Part shown: in pieces, positions 32,785 to 41,535 of the stretch
Position numbering within the stretch: the stretch's first letter is position 1
Layout of the letters: each line of letters opens with the position of its first letter
DNA from: Lachnospiraceae bacterium
GTDB lineage: Bacteria; Bacillota; Clostridia; Lachnospirales; Lachnospiraceae
Direction of reading: 5' to 3'
DNA: 64,000 nt
Assembly: GCA_902362715.1 (NCBI GenBank)
Contig: CABIXN010000003.1
Coordinates: forward strand, 63,306 to 127,305
Translations under genes and position numbers: made by a program
Notes under the pieces: generated by a model
What the model was told of the DNA's origin: nothing
What the model saw: only the letters and a program-made list of their open reading frames with translations
Databases searched by the model: none

Positions 32785-33885
32785 TTATGTAGCTGAATTT
32801 ATATAAGCATCTGAAATTTGTCCGGCATATTTTGTATATACATCTTGAAGCTTTCCAGCCCATTTTTCATATGTAGAATAGCTATCTCCGTTTTTATACA
32901 TAAGTTCAGCCATTTCAGAAATACCATCATTACAGATAACTGCTAATTCGGAAATTTTTTCATTACATAATTCCGCTTTTGCCATGATATCATCACCTAA
33001 AGAAGAAGCTTCATTTTTATACTCTTTAACAAGTCCCGGCGTTGCGGATTTTATTTTTTTAGAGTATTTATCAAGGATACTCTGATAAGCACTGGAAGAT
33101 GTTCCTGGCTTGGAGTTTGAAGCTGTATTATTTTCTGCTGGTGAAGAGTCTTCTTTCTGGCTATTGGAGTTGCTTTTGGATGAAGAATCTTTTTTCTGGC
33201 TATTGGAGCTGCTTTTAGATGAAGAATCTTTTTTCTTATCGGAAGATTTAGAGTTATGCTTGGCAACGTCCTTATTGTTTTCCGATGAAGTAGATTTTTC
33301 AGAAGCTTCGGCAGATACAGTGTCTTTTTGCTTTTTGGAATCATTATTTTCATCTGAAGCAGTAACATCTAATTCAGATTCGTCAATTATATCTTCTGAT
33401 GTGGTAGCGCCTGTTTCTGATTCATTTGTGGAATCATCTTCTAAATTTGAGTTGTCGTCTATATTATAGGATTCAGATACTTTTGTAAGTTCATAAGTAG
33501 TAGTATTTCCCTGTACTGTTACCTCATAAATAATTTTACCATTCCGGTAGGAAAATTCTTTATTTTCACTAGTTGAGGATAGAAGTGAAGATCTTGAAGT
33601 ATCCCGAATAGAAGTCCATGTATACTCATCTACGTTTGATGCAGGAGCAATAAAAGATCCAAGCCAATAGAGTATTATTCTACTTCTATTATGAGATACT
33701 CAGTTAATTTCTATGACATCATCCGAGATTATGGCTTCTTGGTAAGAATCATCGTCGCTTTCGGAGCGCCAAGTACCAGACAAGTCTAGCGCTGATGTGT
33801 CTTTTGATTTTGTAACGTTGCAAGAGGTCAATAATCCCATGATCATAAGACTAGAGACGATGATAGCTAATAGTTTCTTTTTCAT
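32785..33885 (-). pseudogene. Phage-type lipoprotein gene interrupted by one in-frame TGA
   Basis: From 33885 the frame reads a lipoprotein signal peptide (MKKKLLAIIVSSLMIMGLLTSC, lipobox LTSC). An N-terminal domain follows, with GTWRSESDDDSYQEAIISDDVIEIN, then TGA at 33700-33702, and then the same frame continues VSHNRSRIILYWLGSFIAPASNVDEYTWTS... to 32785. Phage and prophage lipoproteins of this kind have Trp at this point (EINWVS), so TGG to TGA is the simplest explanation. A Ser/Lys/Asp-rich linker with two 39-bp tandem repeats (33157-33234, 13 residues each) leads to a helical C-terminal domain. The continued open frame suggests a recent mutation. Confidence 0.65.
33157..33234 (-). repeat. 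Two 39-bp tandem repeats in the lipoprotein linker
   Basis: The units 33157-33195 and 33196-33234 differ at a few bases. Each encodes a 13-residue Lys/Asp/Ser-rich unit (KKDSSSKSxSNSQ). Confidence 0.7.
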
Positions 33886-33891
33886 AATAAT

Positions 33892-33936
33892 CCCCTTTTC
33901 TTAGTGTATTTTATTAAAACGCTGCAGCGGTTTAAT
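33892..33936 (-). repeat. 45-bp leader repeat B
   Basis: Second copy of the leader at 32509-32553 (three mismatches), here directly before the lipoprotein start codon. Confidence 0.7.
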
Positions 33937-34094
33937 TTATATTTATTATGTCTTCAGTAATTGGCAGAACACTTTACCAACGGTGTTCTCAGACAATATT
34001 CTATTTTTGTCACCTTTATATTTTACGAAAAATTACCCTAAATTACCAGTACTAAAAAATTTTCTTACAAATGGGAAAGTGGCATATTTTTTAT

Positions 34095-34265
34095 TTAAGT
34101 AATAGAATCTTTTGTATCCATTAACAATTCTTCTATATATTCCGCCACTTCGTCAGTCTTTGGTAATTGTTGTAACATTTCATCTCCACCGATTTTAAGC
34201 CATGTTCTATTTGATTAATCAATGGTTACATTAAAGCAGCCGGCAATTCTTTTGTTAAAAAGCTT
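34095..34265 (-). pseudogene. Possible remnant of an XRE-type phage repressor
   Basis: Minus-strand frames read KLFNKRIAGCFNVTID-stop (about 34214-34265) and then, in another frame, WLKIGGDEMLQQLPKTDEVAEYIEELLMD...SIT-stop ending at 34095. The first resembles the end of an XRE HTH domain (...FNVTIDYL). It is short and weak evidence. Confidence 0.35.
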
Positions 34266-34307
34266 TGTTAAAAATGCGCTAAAAAGGTATGATGATAAAG
34301 CAGAATA

Positions 34308-34316
34308 TGGTATAAT
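34308..34316 (+). promoter_or_regulatory. Extended -10 promoter of the surface protein gene
   Basis: TGG-TATAAT (34308-34316), an extended -10 box 60 bp before the start codon. No clear -35 element is seen. Confidence 0.5.
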
Positions 34317-34375
34317 TTAACAATAATCTGAGTGAGTTACTTAGATTAAATAAACAAAATCTGAAAGGGAAAATT

Positions 34376-36577
34376 ATGAAAAGAAAACAGGTAATTGCTT
34401 TGATTTTGAGTGCTGCGCTTGCTGTAAGTGTGGCAGCTCCGGTAATGGCTGCAGAGCCCGCTGAGGACTTAGCGCAGAGTGGAGTAGTCCAGGAGATTCC
34501 GGACGAAAAGAGTGAATCTTTAGCTTCCGATACGGAACATGCAAAAGAGGCAGATGCAAAAACAGTTCCAGAAGCGGACAGGCAGAAAGAAGAGACAAAA
34601 GCAGATGATCTTGAGAAGTGGAATCCGGTTATCACAGAGGAAGAATTAGAGGACAGCAAAGAAAGTCTGATGGGACTGCTGGACAAAGACGGGCTGATGG
34701 ACCGGTATGATAAATTGCCGGCAGAAGCCAAGGCAGGGTTAGATTCCACCGCAGCGGAATATATGCATGCAGCCTTTGATGAAAACGTTGATAATTTTGA
34801 ACAGTCATTAGCGTATATGGAGGGAGTTATTGGTGCGCTGGAACTTGGCACGGAACTGGATCCATATCTGGACCAGCTGATGGATGAAATTGTTGAGTCT
34901 ATTGACCAGCTGCGCCATTATCTTATTACAGTAGAGCAGTGGTATCAGGATGAGAATATTGATGTCAACTTTGTAACTCAGCAATGGGAAACAATAATTA
35001 AAGATTTGAACGCATATTCAACCTGGTATGCACCGCTCTTTACTGCTGATTATGTAAAGACAGTAAGCTCTTACTATGAAAAATTAAATGCTGTAGAGAT
35101 AACCGATGAAAATGCAGTGGATATTTACGAACAGTTGATGGATGCAGATAAGGTTCTTGGCCAGGCAGATAAAAATATCAATTTCTCATACAGAGATCAG
35201 GCAAAGGAGATCATTGCTCATTACCAGGATTTTCTGGCTCTGGCTCCAGAGGGCATGGCGGATGAATTTGCTTTTAGATTTTTGACAGGTACTGATACAC
35301 CGGATAAGTATGTGTTTACCTATGGAAATGTGGTGGACAAATATCTGCCACAGGTACAGGCGGAACTGGCTTCTCTGGAGGATGCTTTTAGTATAGGCGC
35401 ATATTATTCTTTTTATGAAGAGACCTGGGGAAACCTGAATAATCTCTGGACGGCTTTGGCAAACGCCATAGAGCAGGATGCCCTGAAACAAAGCGAAGAA
35501 ATTGATGTATATGGTTATGAAGGATCTGAAAAGGCCGAATATGAAAGAGCAGCAGTTGTTTTTCAGGCTGCCTTGGAAGACCGGGAGTATGCACAGCTTG
35601 TAACTGCAGCAAAGGACATGCAGGCTGCGTTAAAGGAATATAATGAAGCGGCAAAGCTTGCCCTTGAAGAAGCTAAGGATCAGCTGCCAGGACTTTTAGA
35701 TCAGCTGATGGTGCTGATGACCGAACTGGAAGTAAACGGAGCTTATTATGAAGATATGTACTATCAGGAAGTTGCCGCTCAGATAGGCGCGGTGTCTGAT
35801 GCTCTTAGTGATCTTCCGGCTGTTACGGATATCGAAGCGTTAAAACTTGTTAATTCTGTAAATGGGACATTAAAAAAACAGGCTTCCAGCTATTCTGAGA
35901 AACTGGATGTTTTAATGGAACAGTGTGAAAGCCTGAATGCAGCAATTGCAGATATCTTTGCTTATGCATCGGATGGTGTGAAGGAAACAGATAACTATAA
36001 AGACGCGGCTGCTTTATGGAAAGCATTTGCGGATAAAGTCTCTAAGGAGCGTAATGCTTATGATGCAGGAGCTGTGGTAGATATTACAGGTTTGCTGAAG
36101 GCATACGATAATATGGCGGCAGATGCCGGAAGTGAAGAAGGTATGATTCAGACAGCTGCAAGGGCGATTCTGGATGCAGCGGTGAAGGCAGGCCAGGAGC
36201 TTTACAAACAGGAAGCTGCAAAGGAGCATAGTAAAGAAGCTCTTGAAGCATATAAAACAGCTCTGGATGCAGCAGTGAAGCTTCAAAGCAGCTGGGATCC
36301 GTCAAATGTATCCGATGTACTGAAAGGACTTGCAGATGCTCAGGAAGTTCTTCTTAATGATAAAGCTGGGACTGAAAAACCATCCGACCACCAGCAGAAG
36401 CCTTCTGACATAACAGAAGATCCGGTAGATACAGGTAAAAAGACAGAAGGAAAGGATACTACCTCTTCTGGTAATGTTCCAAAAACCGGAGATGCAGCTG
36501 CGGCAGGCATTCTGGCTATGATGGCAGCTTCAGGTCTTGGTGGAGCAGCAGGTTTAAGACGCCGTAAAAAAGATTAA
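34376..36577 (+). CDS. Secreted helical surface protein with PKTGD-type sortase signal
   Basis: A 733-residue protein with a signal peptide (MKRKQVIALILSAALAVSVAAPVMA). A Glu/Asp/Lys-rich, almost wholly alpha-helical body follows, with loosely repeated segments such as ALKEYNEAAKLALEEAK and ALEAYKTALDAAVKLQSSW that resemble FIVAR-type helical bundles. A Thr/Asp/Lys linker leads to a sorting signal: VPKTGD, a hydrophobic stretch and RRRKKD. It is therefore probably sortase-anchored to peptidoglycan. The function is unknown; adhesin or ligand-binding stalk are possible. A GAAAGGG ribosome binding site precedes the ATG. Confidence 0.8.
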   Translation: MKRKQVIALILSAALAVSVAAPVMAAEPAEDLAQSGVVQEIPDEKSESLASDTEHAKEADAKTVPEADRQKEETKADDLEKWNPVITEEELEDSKESLMGLLDKDGLMDRYDKLPAEAKAGLDSTAAEYMHAAFDENVDNFEQSLAYMEGVIGALELGTELDPYLDQLMDEIVESIDQLRHYLITVEQWYQDENIDVNFVTQQWETIIKDLNAYSTWYAPLFTADYVKTVSSYYEKLNAVEITDENAVDIYEQLMDADKVLGQADKNINFSYRDQAKEIIAHYQDFLALAPEGMADEFAFRFLTGTDTPDKYVFTYGNVVDKYLPQVQAELASLEDAFSIGAYYSFYEETWGNLNNLWTALANAIEQDALKQSEEIDVYGYEGSEKAEYERAAVVFQAALEDREYAQLVTAAKDMQAALKEYNEAAKLALEEAKDQLPGLLDQLMVLMTELEVNGAYYEDMYYQEVAAQIGAVSDALSDLPAVTDIEALKLVNSVNGTLKKQASSYSEKLDVLMEQCESLNAAIADIFAYASDGVKETDNYKDAAALWKAFADKVSKERNAYDAGAVVDITGLLKAYDNMAADAGSEEGMIQTAARAILDAAVKAGQELYKQEAAKEHSKEALEAYKTALDAAVKLQSSWDPSNVSDVLKGLADAQEVLLNDKAGTEKPSDHQQKPSDITEDPVDTGKKTEGKDTTSSGNVPKTGDAAAAGILAMMAASGLGGAAGLRRRKKD

Positions 36578-36641
36578 GAGATGCAGGTGCCCTGACTGTC
36601 AGTGAAATTCACTGGCAGGGGCATTCCCTGAGAATGATAAA

Positions 36642-36718
36642 AACGAACCAGCGAAAAACTGTAAGACTCTCCCCCCTGGAAGAGGGCGGCTCATACGGTC
36701 AGCTGGTTCGTTATATTT
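36642..36718. terminator. Long-loop bidirectional terminator
   Basis: AACGAACCAGC (36642-36652) pairs with GCTGGTTCGTT (36702-36712), followed by ATATTTTT. The 49-base loop carries an internal CTCTCCC...GAGGGCGG-type hairpin. It lies between convergent genes. Confidence 0.65.
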
Positions 36719-37372
36719 TTAATTTATTTTATTTATTATCTTTTCCAGATCCCTGTCATGTCCAATTACCATTAGATGCTCATTGCCCTGGAAGGTATAA
36801 TCTCCGGTAGGCATTGTTCTTAAACCGTCTTTTGTTTTTATGGCGACAATATTTACATGATATTTATTTCTGAAATCCAGATTCATAATACTTTTGCCAA
36901 TCCATTCCTGCATCGGTGTGATTTCATAGATAGCAAAGTCATTGCCAAGTTCAAAGTAATCAAAAATATTGTCAGAGCTGTACTGCACTGCACACTTTTC
37001 GGCGATATCCCGTTCCGGGTAAACGATGCTGTCGGCGCCATTTCGGAGGAGAAATTTTGCCTGGATCTTTCTAGTTGCTTTACTGATAACTTTTTTTGCG
37101 CCCAGCTCTTTGAGCTGGCTTGTGATTTCAAGACTGCTTTGAAAATTTGTTCCGATACATACAAAACATACATCAAAGTTGCCAACACCAAGACTTCTTA
37201 AAACACTTTCTTTTGTACAGTCGCCGATTTTTGCGCTGGTGACAAAGGGAAGCAGGGGCTCCAACAATTCTTCATCCTGATCAACGATCATCACTTCGTT
37301 ACCAAGTTCTGCGAACTTCTGACACAGGTAGCTGCCAAAGCGGCCCAGTCCAATGATTAAAATAGATTTCAT
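36719..37372 (-). CDS. ktrA: Ktr/Trk potassium uptake regulatory subunit (RCK)
   Basis: A 217-residue RCK protein with an N-terminal Rossmann motif SILIIGLGRFGSYLCQKFAELGNEVMIVDQDEE and a C-terminal RCK_C ligand domain (LDFRNKYHVNIVAIKT...). The single-module length fits KtrA/KtrC, not the doubled TrkA of Proteobacteria. It gates the membrane channel encoded just upstream in the operon (20 bp gap) in response to nucleotide or c-di-AMP. The start has AAAGGA. Confidence 0.9.
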   Translation of the reverse strand: MKSILIIGLGRFGSYLCQKFAELGNEVMIVDQDEELLEPLLPFVTSAKIGDCTKESVLRSLGVGNFDVCFVCIGTNFQSSLEITSQLKELGAKKVISKATRKIQAKFLLRNGADSIVYPERDIAEKCAVQYSSDNIFDYFELGNDFAIYEITPMQEWIGKSIMNLDFRNKYHVNIVAIKTKDGLRTMPTGDYTFQGNEHLMVIGHDRDLEKIINKIN

Positions 37373-37392
37373 AATAGATTCCTTTCATAAAA

Positions 37393-38748
37393 TCAGCCAA
37401 TACTAATGTGTTCCTGAGGCTGGCTGATATGTGACAATTTTTTCTTATCTGTGAAAGACAGGGCAAAGGATAAACTGCCCAGCCGTCCAATATACATAAG
37501 AAAGATAAGAATAATTTTTGGTGCAAGGGTCAGGTCCGAAGTGATTCCGAGGCTCATCCCTACAGTGCTGATAGCAGAAACCACTTCAAATAAAATATCC
37601 GTAATATCCAGATTCTGAATGGTACAGATTAAAAAGGAGGCAGCTAAGACCGAAAATAAATTGACGCAGAATACAGCGGAAGCTTTTGTGACGGCTCCGT
37701 TTTCCAGACGCCGTTTAAAAATATTGATACTTTCGGTTCGGGTAAGTGTTGAACGAAGGTATAAAAGTAATACTACAATGGTAGTGATTTTGATACCGCC
37801 TGCGGTAGACCCGGGGGCGCCTCCAATAAACATTAAAGCAATTGTAAGCAGTTTTGAAGATTCAGTCAGAGCGGAGCTGTCAATGGAGTTAAAGCCTGCG
37901 GTTCGCGGGGTGACGGCACAAAAGAAAGAACTTAAAACCTTTCCGGATGTGGTCATATCTGCAAACAGATGCTGGTTTTCCAGACAGTAGAATAAAACAG
38001 CTCCTCCTGCTGTGAGAATCAAAGTACCGATTAAAACGATTTTTGTGTGAAGTGCATAGCGGCGGACATGCAGTTTATGAGTGTAAATATCGTTCCATAC
38101 AAAAAAACCGATACCTCCGATCAAAATCAAGAGCCCGATTGTTATGATTACAACTCCATTATCGTAAAAACCAGTCAGGGAAGAGAATGGGGTAAATCGG
38201 CCCATTAAATCAAATCCAGCATTGCAAAAAGCTGAGACGGAATGGAAAATCCCGTAATAGATGCCGGTACCAACGCCCATTTTTGGAATGAAGCAGGCTG
38301 ATAATATCACTGCACCAATTCCTTCAAATAAGATGGTGCCCTTTAGGATTATCATGGCCAGCTTTACGATTCCGCCCATATCAACGACACTGACACTTTC
38401 TTTTAACATACCCCGCTGGCGGATGCTGATTTTTCGCTTCAGGAGAATTGAGATGCCAAAACCAAAAGTTATAAATCCAAGACCGCCGATCTGTATCAGG
38501 CAGAGAATTACTATTTGACCGAACATGGACCAGTGTGTAAAGGTATCTACTAGAATCAGGCCGGTTACACATGTGGCGCTGGTTGCGGTAAAGATTGTTG
38601 TGCCGAAAGGAGTAACTTCCCCTGTTTTACTTGCAAAGGGAAGCATCAGGAGTAAAGCTCCGATTAAAATAATGATAAAAAAGCCGATTGCAATAGTCTG
38701 CATCTGAGAAAGTCTGCGGGGAAACCTTCTCTGAAATGTATTTGCCAT
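37393..38748 (-). CDS. ktrB: Ktr/Trk potassium transporter membrane subunit
   Basis: A 451-residue KtrB/TrkH-type channel with repeated membrane-pore-membrane units. Filter-like glycine segments are visible (TATSATCVTGLILVDT, SVSAFCNAGFDLMGRF, SAISTVGMSLGITSDL). The Arg-containing gating helix region PGSTAGGIKITTI is present. It imports K+, probably with Na+ coupling, under control of the RCK subunit downstream. Confidence 0.93.
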   Translation of the reverse strand: MANTFQRRFPRRLSQMQTIAIGFFIIILIGALLLMLPFASKTGEVTPFGTTIFTATSATCVTGLILVDTFTHWSMFGQIVILCLIQIGGLGFITFGFGISILLKRKISIRQRGMLKESVSVVDMGGIVKLAMIILKGTILFEGIGAVILSACFIPKMGVGTGIYYGIFHSVSAFCNAGFDLMGRFTPFSSLTGFYDNGVVIITIGLLILIGGIGFFVWNDIYTHKLHVRRYALHTKIVLIGTLILTAGGAVLFYCLENQHLFADMTTSGKVLSSFFCAVTPRTAGFNSIDSSALTESSKLLTIALMFIGGAPGSTAGGIKITTIVVLLLYLRSTLTRTESINIFKRRLENGAVTKASAVFCVNLFSVLAASFLICTIQNLDITDILFEVVSAISTVGMSLGITSDLTLAPKIILIFLMYIGRLGSLSFALSFTDKKKLSHISQPQEHISIG

Positions 38749-38948
38749 ATTTTTTAGTCCTTTAAGAATTGTGAATTCTGCTTTCTTATTTTGAAGCAGG
38801 CCGGCAGATTCTGCCGAAATTGTTATATATTATAGCATTATAACTATTTTTGTCTAGTACTCTATGATATACTGATAGATGAAAAATTTTTATTTATATC
38901 AGATAACAGTGTATTTGTTAAATGTGCATATAAGTGTGGAGGTAGCAT

Positions 38949-39509
38949 ATGACAGTAATCATTGTAATAATTTTTGTTGTTCTGGCGATGCTTACAACCT
39001 GGGGGAAAAACAAGGTAAATGGACAGCAGGAACAGGATGGTTCCAGCCAGAATGCCCACAGAAGCCAGAGCACCTATCAACGGAGAGAAACGCCCCCAAA
39101 TACCGGAAAAACCTTTCAGCCCGGATACTATAAACAAAAGACCTATCAAAAGCAGGAGACTATGCGGGAAAAAAACGGCGTGAGCAGAGGTGAAGCACAA
39201 AAGAAAAAGGAAGCCCAGGATGTGAAAAAGCGTTTTCATGAAAAATATCATGAAGAACTGGAAGAAAATCAAAAGATCGGGGCGCAGCATGTCTGGCGGG
39301 AAGCGGGAATTGAAGAGGAAGACGGAGCCATTCTGGCATCCGCAAAGTTAAATTCCTATGCCGCAGAAATGGACAATGAAGAGGACAGCCGAGTGGATTT
39401 GATGGGGCCGGTTTATGATCTGATGGCCAAGGGACCGGATACGTCTATTCCCTTTCGAAGAGACTTTGAGGGTGAGGCTGCAGAGCTGCTGAGTCGTTTA
39501 AACCGGTAA
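38949..39509 (+). CDS. Membrane-anchored hypothetical protein
   Basis: I do not recognise the family. The 186-residue protein has one N-terminal hydrophobic segment (MTVIIVIIFVVLAMLTTWG), then a long, very polar, Gln/Lys/Glu-rich stretch with coiled-coil character (EAQKKKEAQDVKKRFHEKYHEELEENQK) and an acidic C-terminus. GGAGG lies 6 bases before the ATG. It is followed by the DUF1653 gene on the same strand. Confidence 0.65.
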   Translation: MTVIIVIIFVVLAMLTTWGKNKVNGQQEQDGSSQNAHRSQSTYQRRETPPNTGKTFQPGYYKQKTYQKQETMREKNGVSRGEAQKKKEAQDVKKRFHEKYHEELEENQKIGAQHVWREAGIEEEDGAILASAKLNSYAAEMDNEEDSRVDLMGPVYDLMAKGPDTSIPFRRDFEGEAAELLSRLNR

Positions 39510-39579
39510 AAGAAACATTGGATATTTTTTATACGTGTAGTGTATGCATTTAAAAAGTGAAAGAAAGAAGGGAATAAAG

Positions 39580-40125
39580 ATGCCGCAGGGAAATCCCAAA
39601 CCAGGAGAGAAATATCTGCATTTTAAAAATAAATTATATCAGATTATAACAGTTGCAGTTCATTCAGAAACTAATGAAGAAATGGTAGTATATCAGGCGC
39701 TGTACGGAACTTTTAAAAGTTATGTGCGTCCTTTGTCTATGTTTATCAGTGAAGTAGATCACGAAAAATATCCTGAAGTTATGCAGGAATACAGATTTCA
39801 GTATATAGAAATAGAAGAGGATAGTCTGCCTGTACAGGCTGCAAAGGAAAACGATGTTGACAGCTCCGGAAAAAATCAAGGAGAAATCAAAGAGGAGGCT
39901 TGTCCCATCAATAACTGGCTGATTCGTTTTCTGGATGCGGAAAGCTTTGATGAAAAATATGAAATTGTAACAGAAATGAAATCGGATATTAATGATAAGC
40001 TGATTGATGATCTGGCAGTTTCTCTGGATGTTGTGATTCCGGAAGGGAACCTGCAAAACCGATATCAGCAGCTGAAAAACTGTATCCGCACCCGTCAGAA
40101 GTTCGAAGGAGGCAGAATCTCATAA
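39580..40125 (+). CDS. DUF1653-domain protein
   Basis: A 181-residue protein. The N-terminal 70 residues (GEKYLHFKNKLYQIITVAVHSETNEEMVVYQALYG...VRPLSMFISEVD) are a DUF1653 domain, a small beta barrel. The C-terminal 70 residues (WLIRFLDAESFDEKYEIVTEMKSDINDKLIDDLAVSLDVV) are helical and look like a separate domain. I chose ATG 39580 because AAGGGAA precedes it. The function is unknown. Confidence 0.75.
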   Translation: MPQGNPKPGEKYLHFKNKLYQIITVAVHSETNEEMVVYQALYGTFKSYVRPLSMFISEVDHEKYPEVMQEYRFQYIEIEEDSLPVQAAKENDVDSSGKNQGEIKEEACPINNWLIRFLDAESFDEKYEIVTEMKSDINDKLIDDLAVSLDVVIPEGNLQNRYQQLKNCIRTRQKFEGGRIS

Positions 40126-40145
40126 GATGGGCATCCGGTGTGGTG

Positions 40146-40598
40146 TCAAAAACACTGGGTATGCAGCGCAAGATAGCTGTTCTGATATTTGGGATCATAG
40201 GTGACCTCTTTAGCAAACCAGCGGGGAGGAACAAAGTCAAGGGCAGCCTGACGGGATGGGAATTCAACTTCGGCAAGAATAAGATCCTGTAAGGCACCTT
40301 CAAAAAGGTCCAGTTCAATTGTGTAGGATAAATAAGGAATGCAGTAGCGTTTTTTTGTGATAACAATGCCGTCTGCTTTTGATTTTAAGTGTTCATAGGA
40401 TTCTTTTGTCAGAGGGAGGTTGTATTCTTCTCTGGCAAGGAGGCCGGCGGACTTATAAGTCAGATAGTACTCTGTATTCTGACGTCTGATTCTGACTACT
40501 GGTTTTGTGGACAGGTAGGCCTGCTGGATTTCCAGACAGGGATACTGCTCTAGATGATCAGGGAGATGCTGAATCAAAAATTTGCGTTCGATTTCCAT
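40146..40598 (-). CDS. CYTH-domain protein (triphosphate tunnel family)
   Basis: A 150-residue protein starting MEIERKFLI, the EIERKF signature of the CYTH fold. It has VVRIRRQNTEYYLTYKS and IELDLFEGALQDLILAEVEF, the charged strands that line the tunnel and bind triphosphate and Mg2+. Bacterial members are short-chain triphosphatases or class IV adenylate cyclases; the length favours a triphosphatase-like role. Confidence 0.85.
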   Translation of the reverse strand: MEIERKFLIQHLPDHLEQYPCLEIQQAYLSTKPVVRIRRQNTEYYLTYKSAGLLAREEYNLPLTKESYEHLKSKADGIVITKKRYCIPYLSYTIELDLFEGALQDLILAEVEFPSRQAALDFVPPRWFAKEVTYDPKYQNSYLALHTQCF

Positions 40599-40816
40599 AA
40601 GCTTTTTAACCTTTCCGGCTGCGGATTACCTGAAGTTTTGCATACGCCTGCCGCAGCCAGATGATACGTATGGCTCAGCCGTTACAGAGTAAGCTCTGAG
40701 TAACAGCATTTTTACAGGTTCCATAATAATAGATCTGCAGAAAGAAAACAAGAACAGAACAAAGATAATAGCAGGAACAAAAAATAAATGCAGGAATGAA
40801 AAAGAGGAAATATAAG
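40599..40816. other. Intergenic region with a hairpin
   Basis: Divergent CYTH and DJ-1 genes. A hairpin near 40680-40703 (GTTAC, AGAG-TAAG-CTCT, GTAAC) followed by ATTTTT looks terminator-like on the plus strand. No gene is seen. Confidence 0.35.
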
Positions 40817-41362
40817 ATGAAGAAAATAGGTATTTTACTGGCAGAAGGATTTGAAGAGGTAGAAGCTCTGACGGCAGCGGATATTTGCAGGCGGGCAGGG
40901 ATTATCACCGGTCTGATATCCATTACCGGAAGTAAAACCGTGACTGGAGCTCACAAAATTACCGTACAGGCGGATGAGCTGTTTGAAAACATAGTATTTG
41001 AAGGATTGGACGGAATTGTGCTTCCGGGAGGGATGCCGGGAACAGAAAACCTCCGTGTGTATCCGGGTGTGAAAGAAAAGGTTCGGATGTTTTACGACAG
41101 CGGCAGACTGACGGCTGCTATCTGTGCGGCGCCGGGTATATTTGGAGAGATGGGAATTTTAAAGGGCCGGGATGCTGCGGTGTATCCGGGCTGTGAGGCC
41201 GGAGAAGATGTAAACTGGCTGGATAGGAGTACTGTTGTAAGCGGTCATGTGATTACCGGCAGAGGACCGGGGGCTGCTGCTTGTTTTGCCCTGGAACTTG
41301 TAAAATTTCTTATGGGAGAAGAAAAAGCAGAAGAAATAAAAGATAGTTTTATGATGCCGTAA
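40817..41362 (+). CDS. DJ-1/PfpI-family protein
   Basis: A 181-residue protein with the DJ-1 pattern: LAEGFEEVEA near the N-terminus, DGIVLPGGMPG, and the nucleophile elbow TAAICAAPGIFGE with C103. Members include YajL/ThiJ-type proteins with deglycase, glyoxalase or chaperone activities; the specific activity is not clear. I chose ATG 40817 with GAGGA upstream. Confidence 0.88.
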   Translation: MKKIGILLAEGFEEVEALTAADICRRAGIITGLISITGSKTVTGAHKITVQADELFENIVFEGLDGIVLPGGMPGTENLRVYPGVKEKVRMFYDSGRLTAAICAAPGIFGEMGILKGRDAAVYPGCEAGEDVNWLDRSTVVSGHVITGRGPGAAACFALELVKFLMGEEKAEEIKDSFMMP

Positions 41363-41535
41363 AGGAATTGTGTACAGGCACAAAAAGAGGGAAGATAAAG
41401 AGATAAACTTTTAGAAAAATCACGATGTGTTTTCTACAGAATTACAGTATAATTACTATAATGCCGTAAAAAGGCGAAGAGAAGAAAACTAAAACATGCG
41501 GGTATTTAAGAATACAGGCAGGAAAAGGAGTATAT

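Larger units (their letters stand above)
33937..34375. other. AT-rich junction between decayed element and surface protein gene
   Basis: No intact gene. It contains a short GAACAC...GTGTTC hairpin near 33967, the repressor remnant (34095-34265) and the promoter of the surface protein gene. No copy of the tRNA-Leu 3' end was found here, so the right end of the element is not defined. Confidence 0.4.

Noticed and set aside
33051..33469. Open frames on both strands within the lipoprotein linker
   Set aside because: Produced by the Ser/Lys-rich repeat coding region; the lipoprotein frame explains the sequence.
33700..33702. TGA as a recoded codon (Trp or selenocysteine)
   Set aside because: Other genes here use TGA as stop, and no downstream stem-loop of SECIS type is evident; a point mutation is simpler.
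33937..34375. Second attachment site of the tRNA-Leu element
   Set aside because: I looked for a copy of the tRNA 3' end (TTCAAGTCCTG, TATCCGC) and did not find one.
34279..34851. Open minus-strand frame of 190 codons
   Set aside because: A Ser/Ala-rich shadow of the surface protein gene; it contains no recognisable domain.
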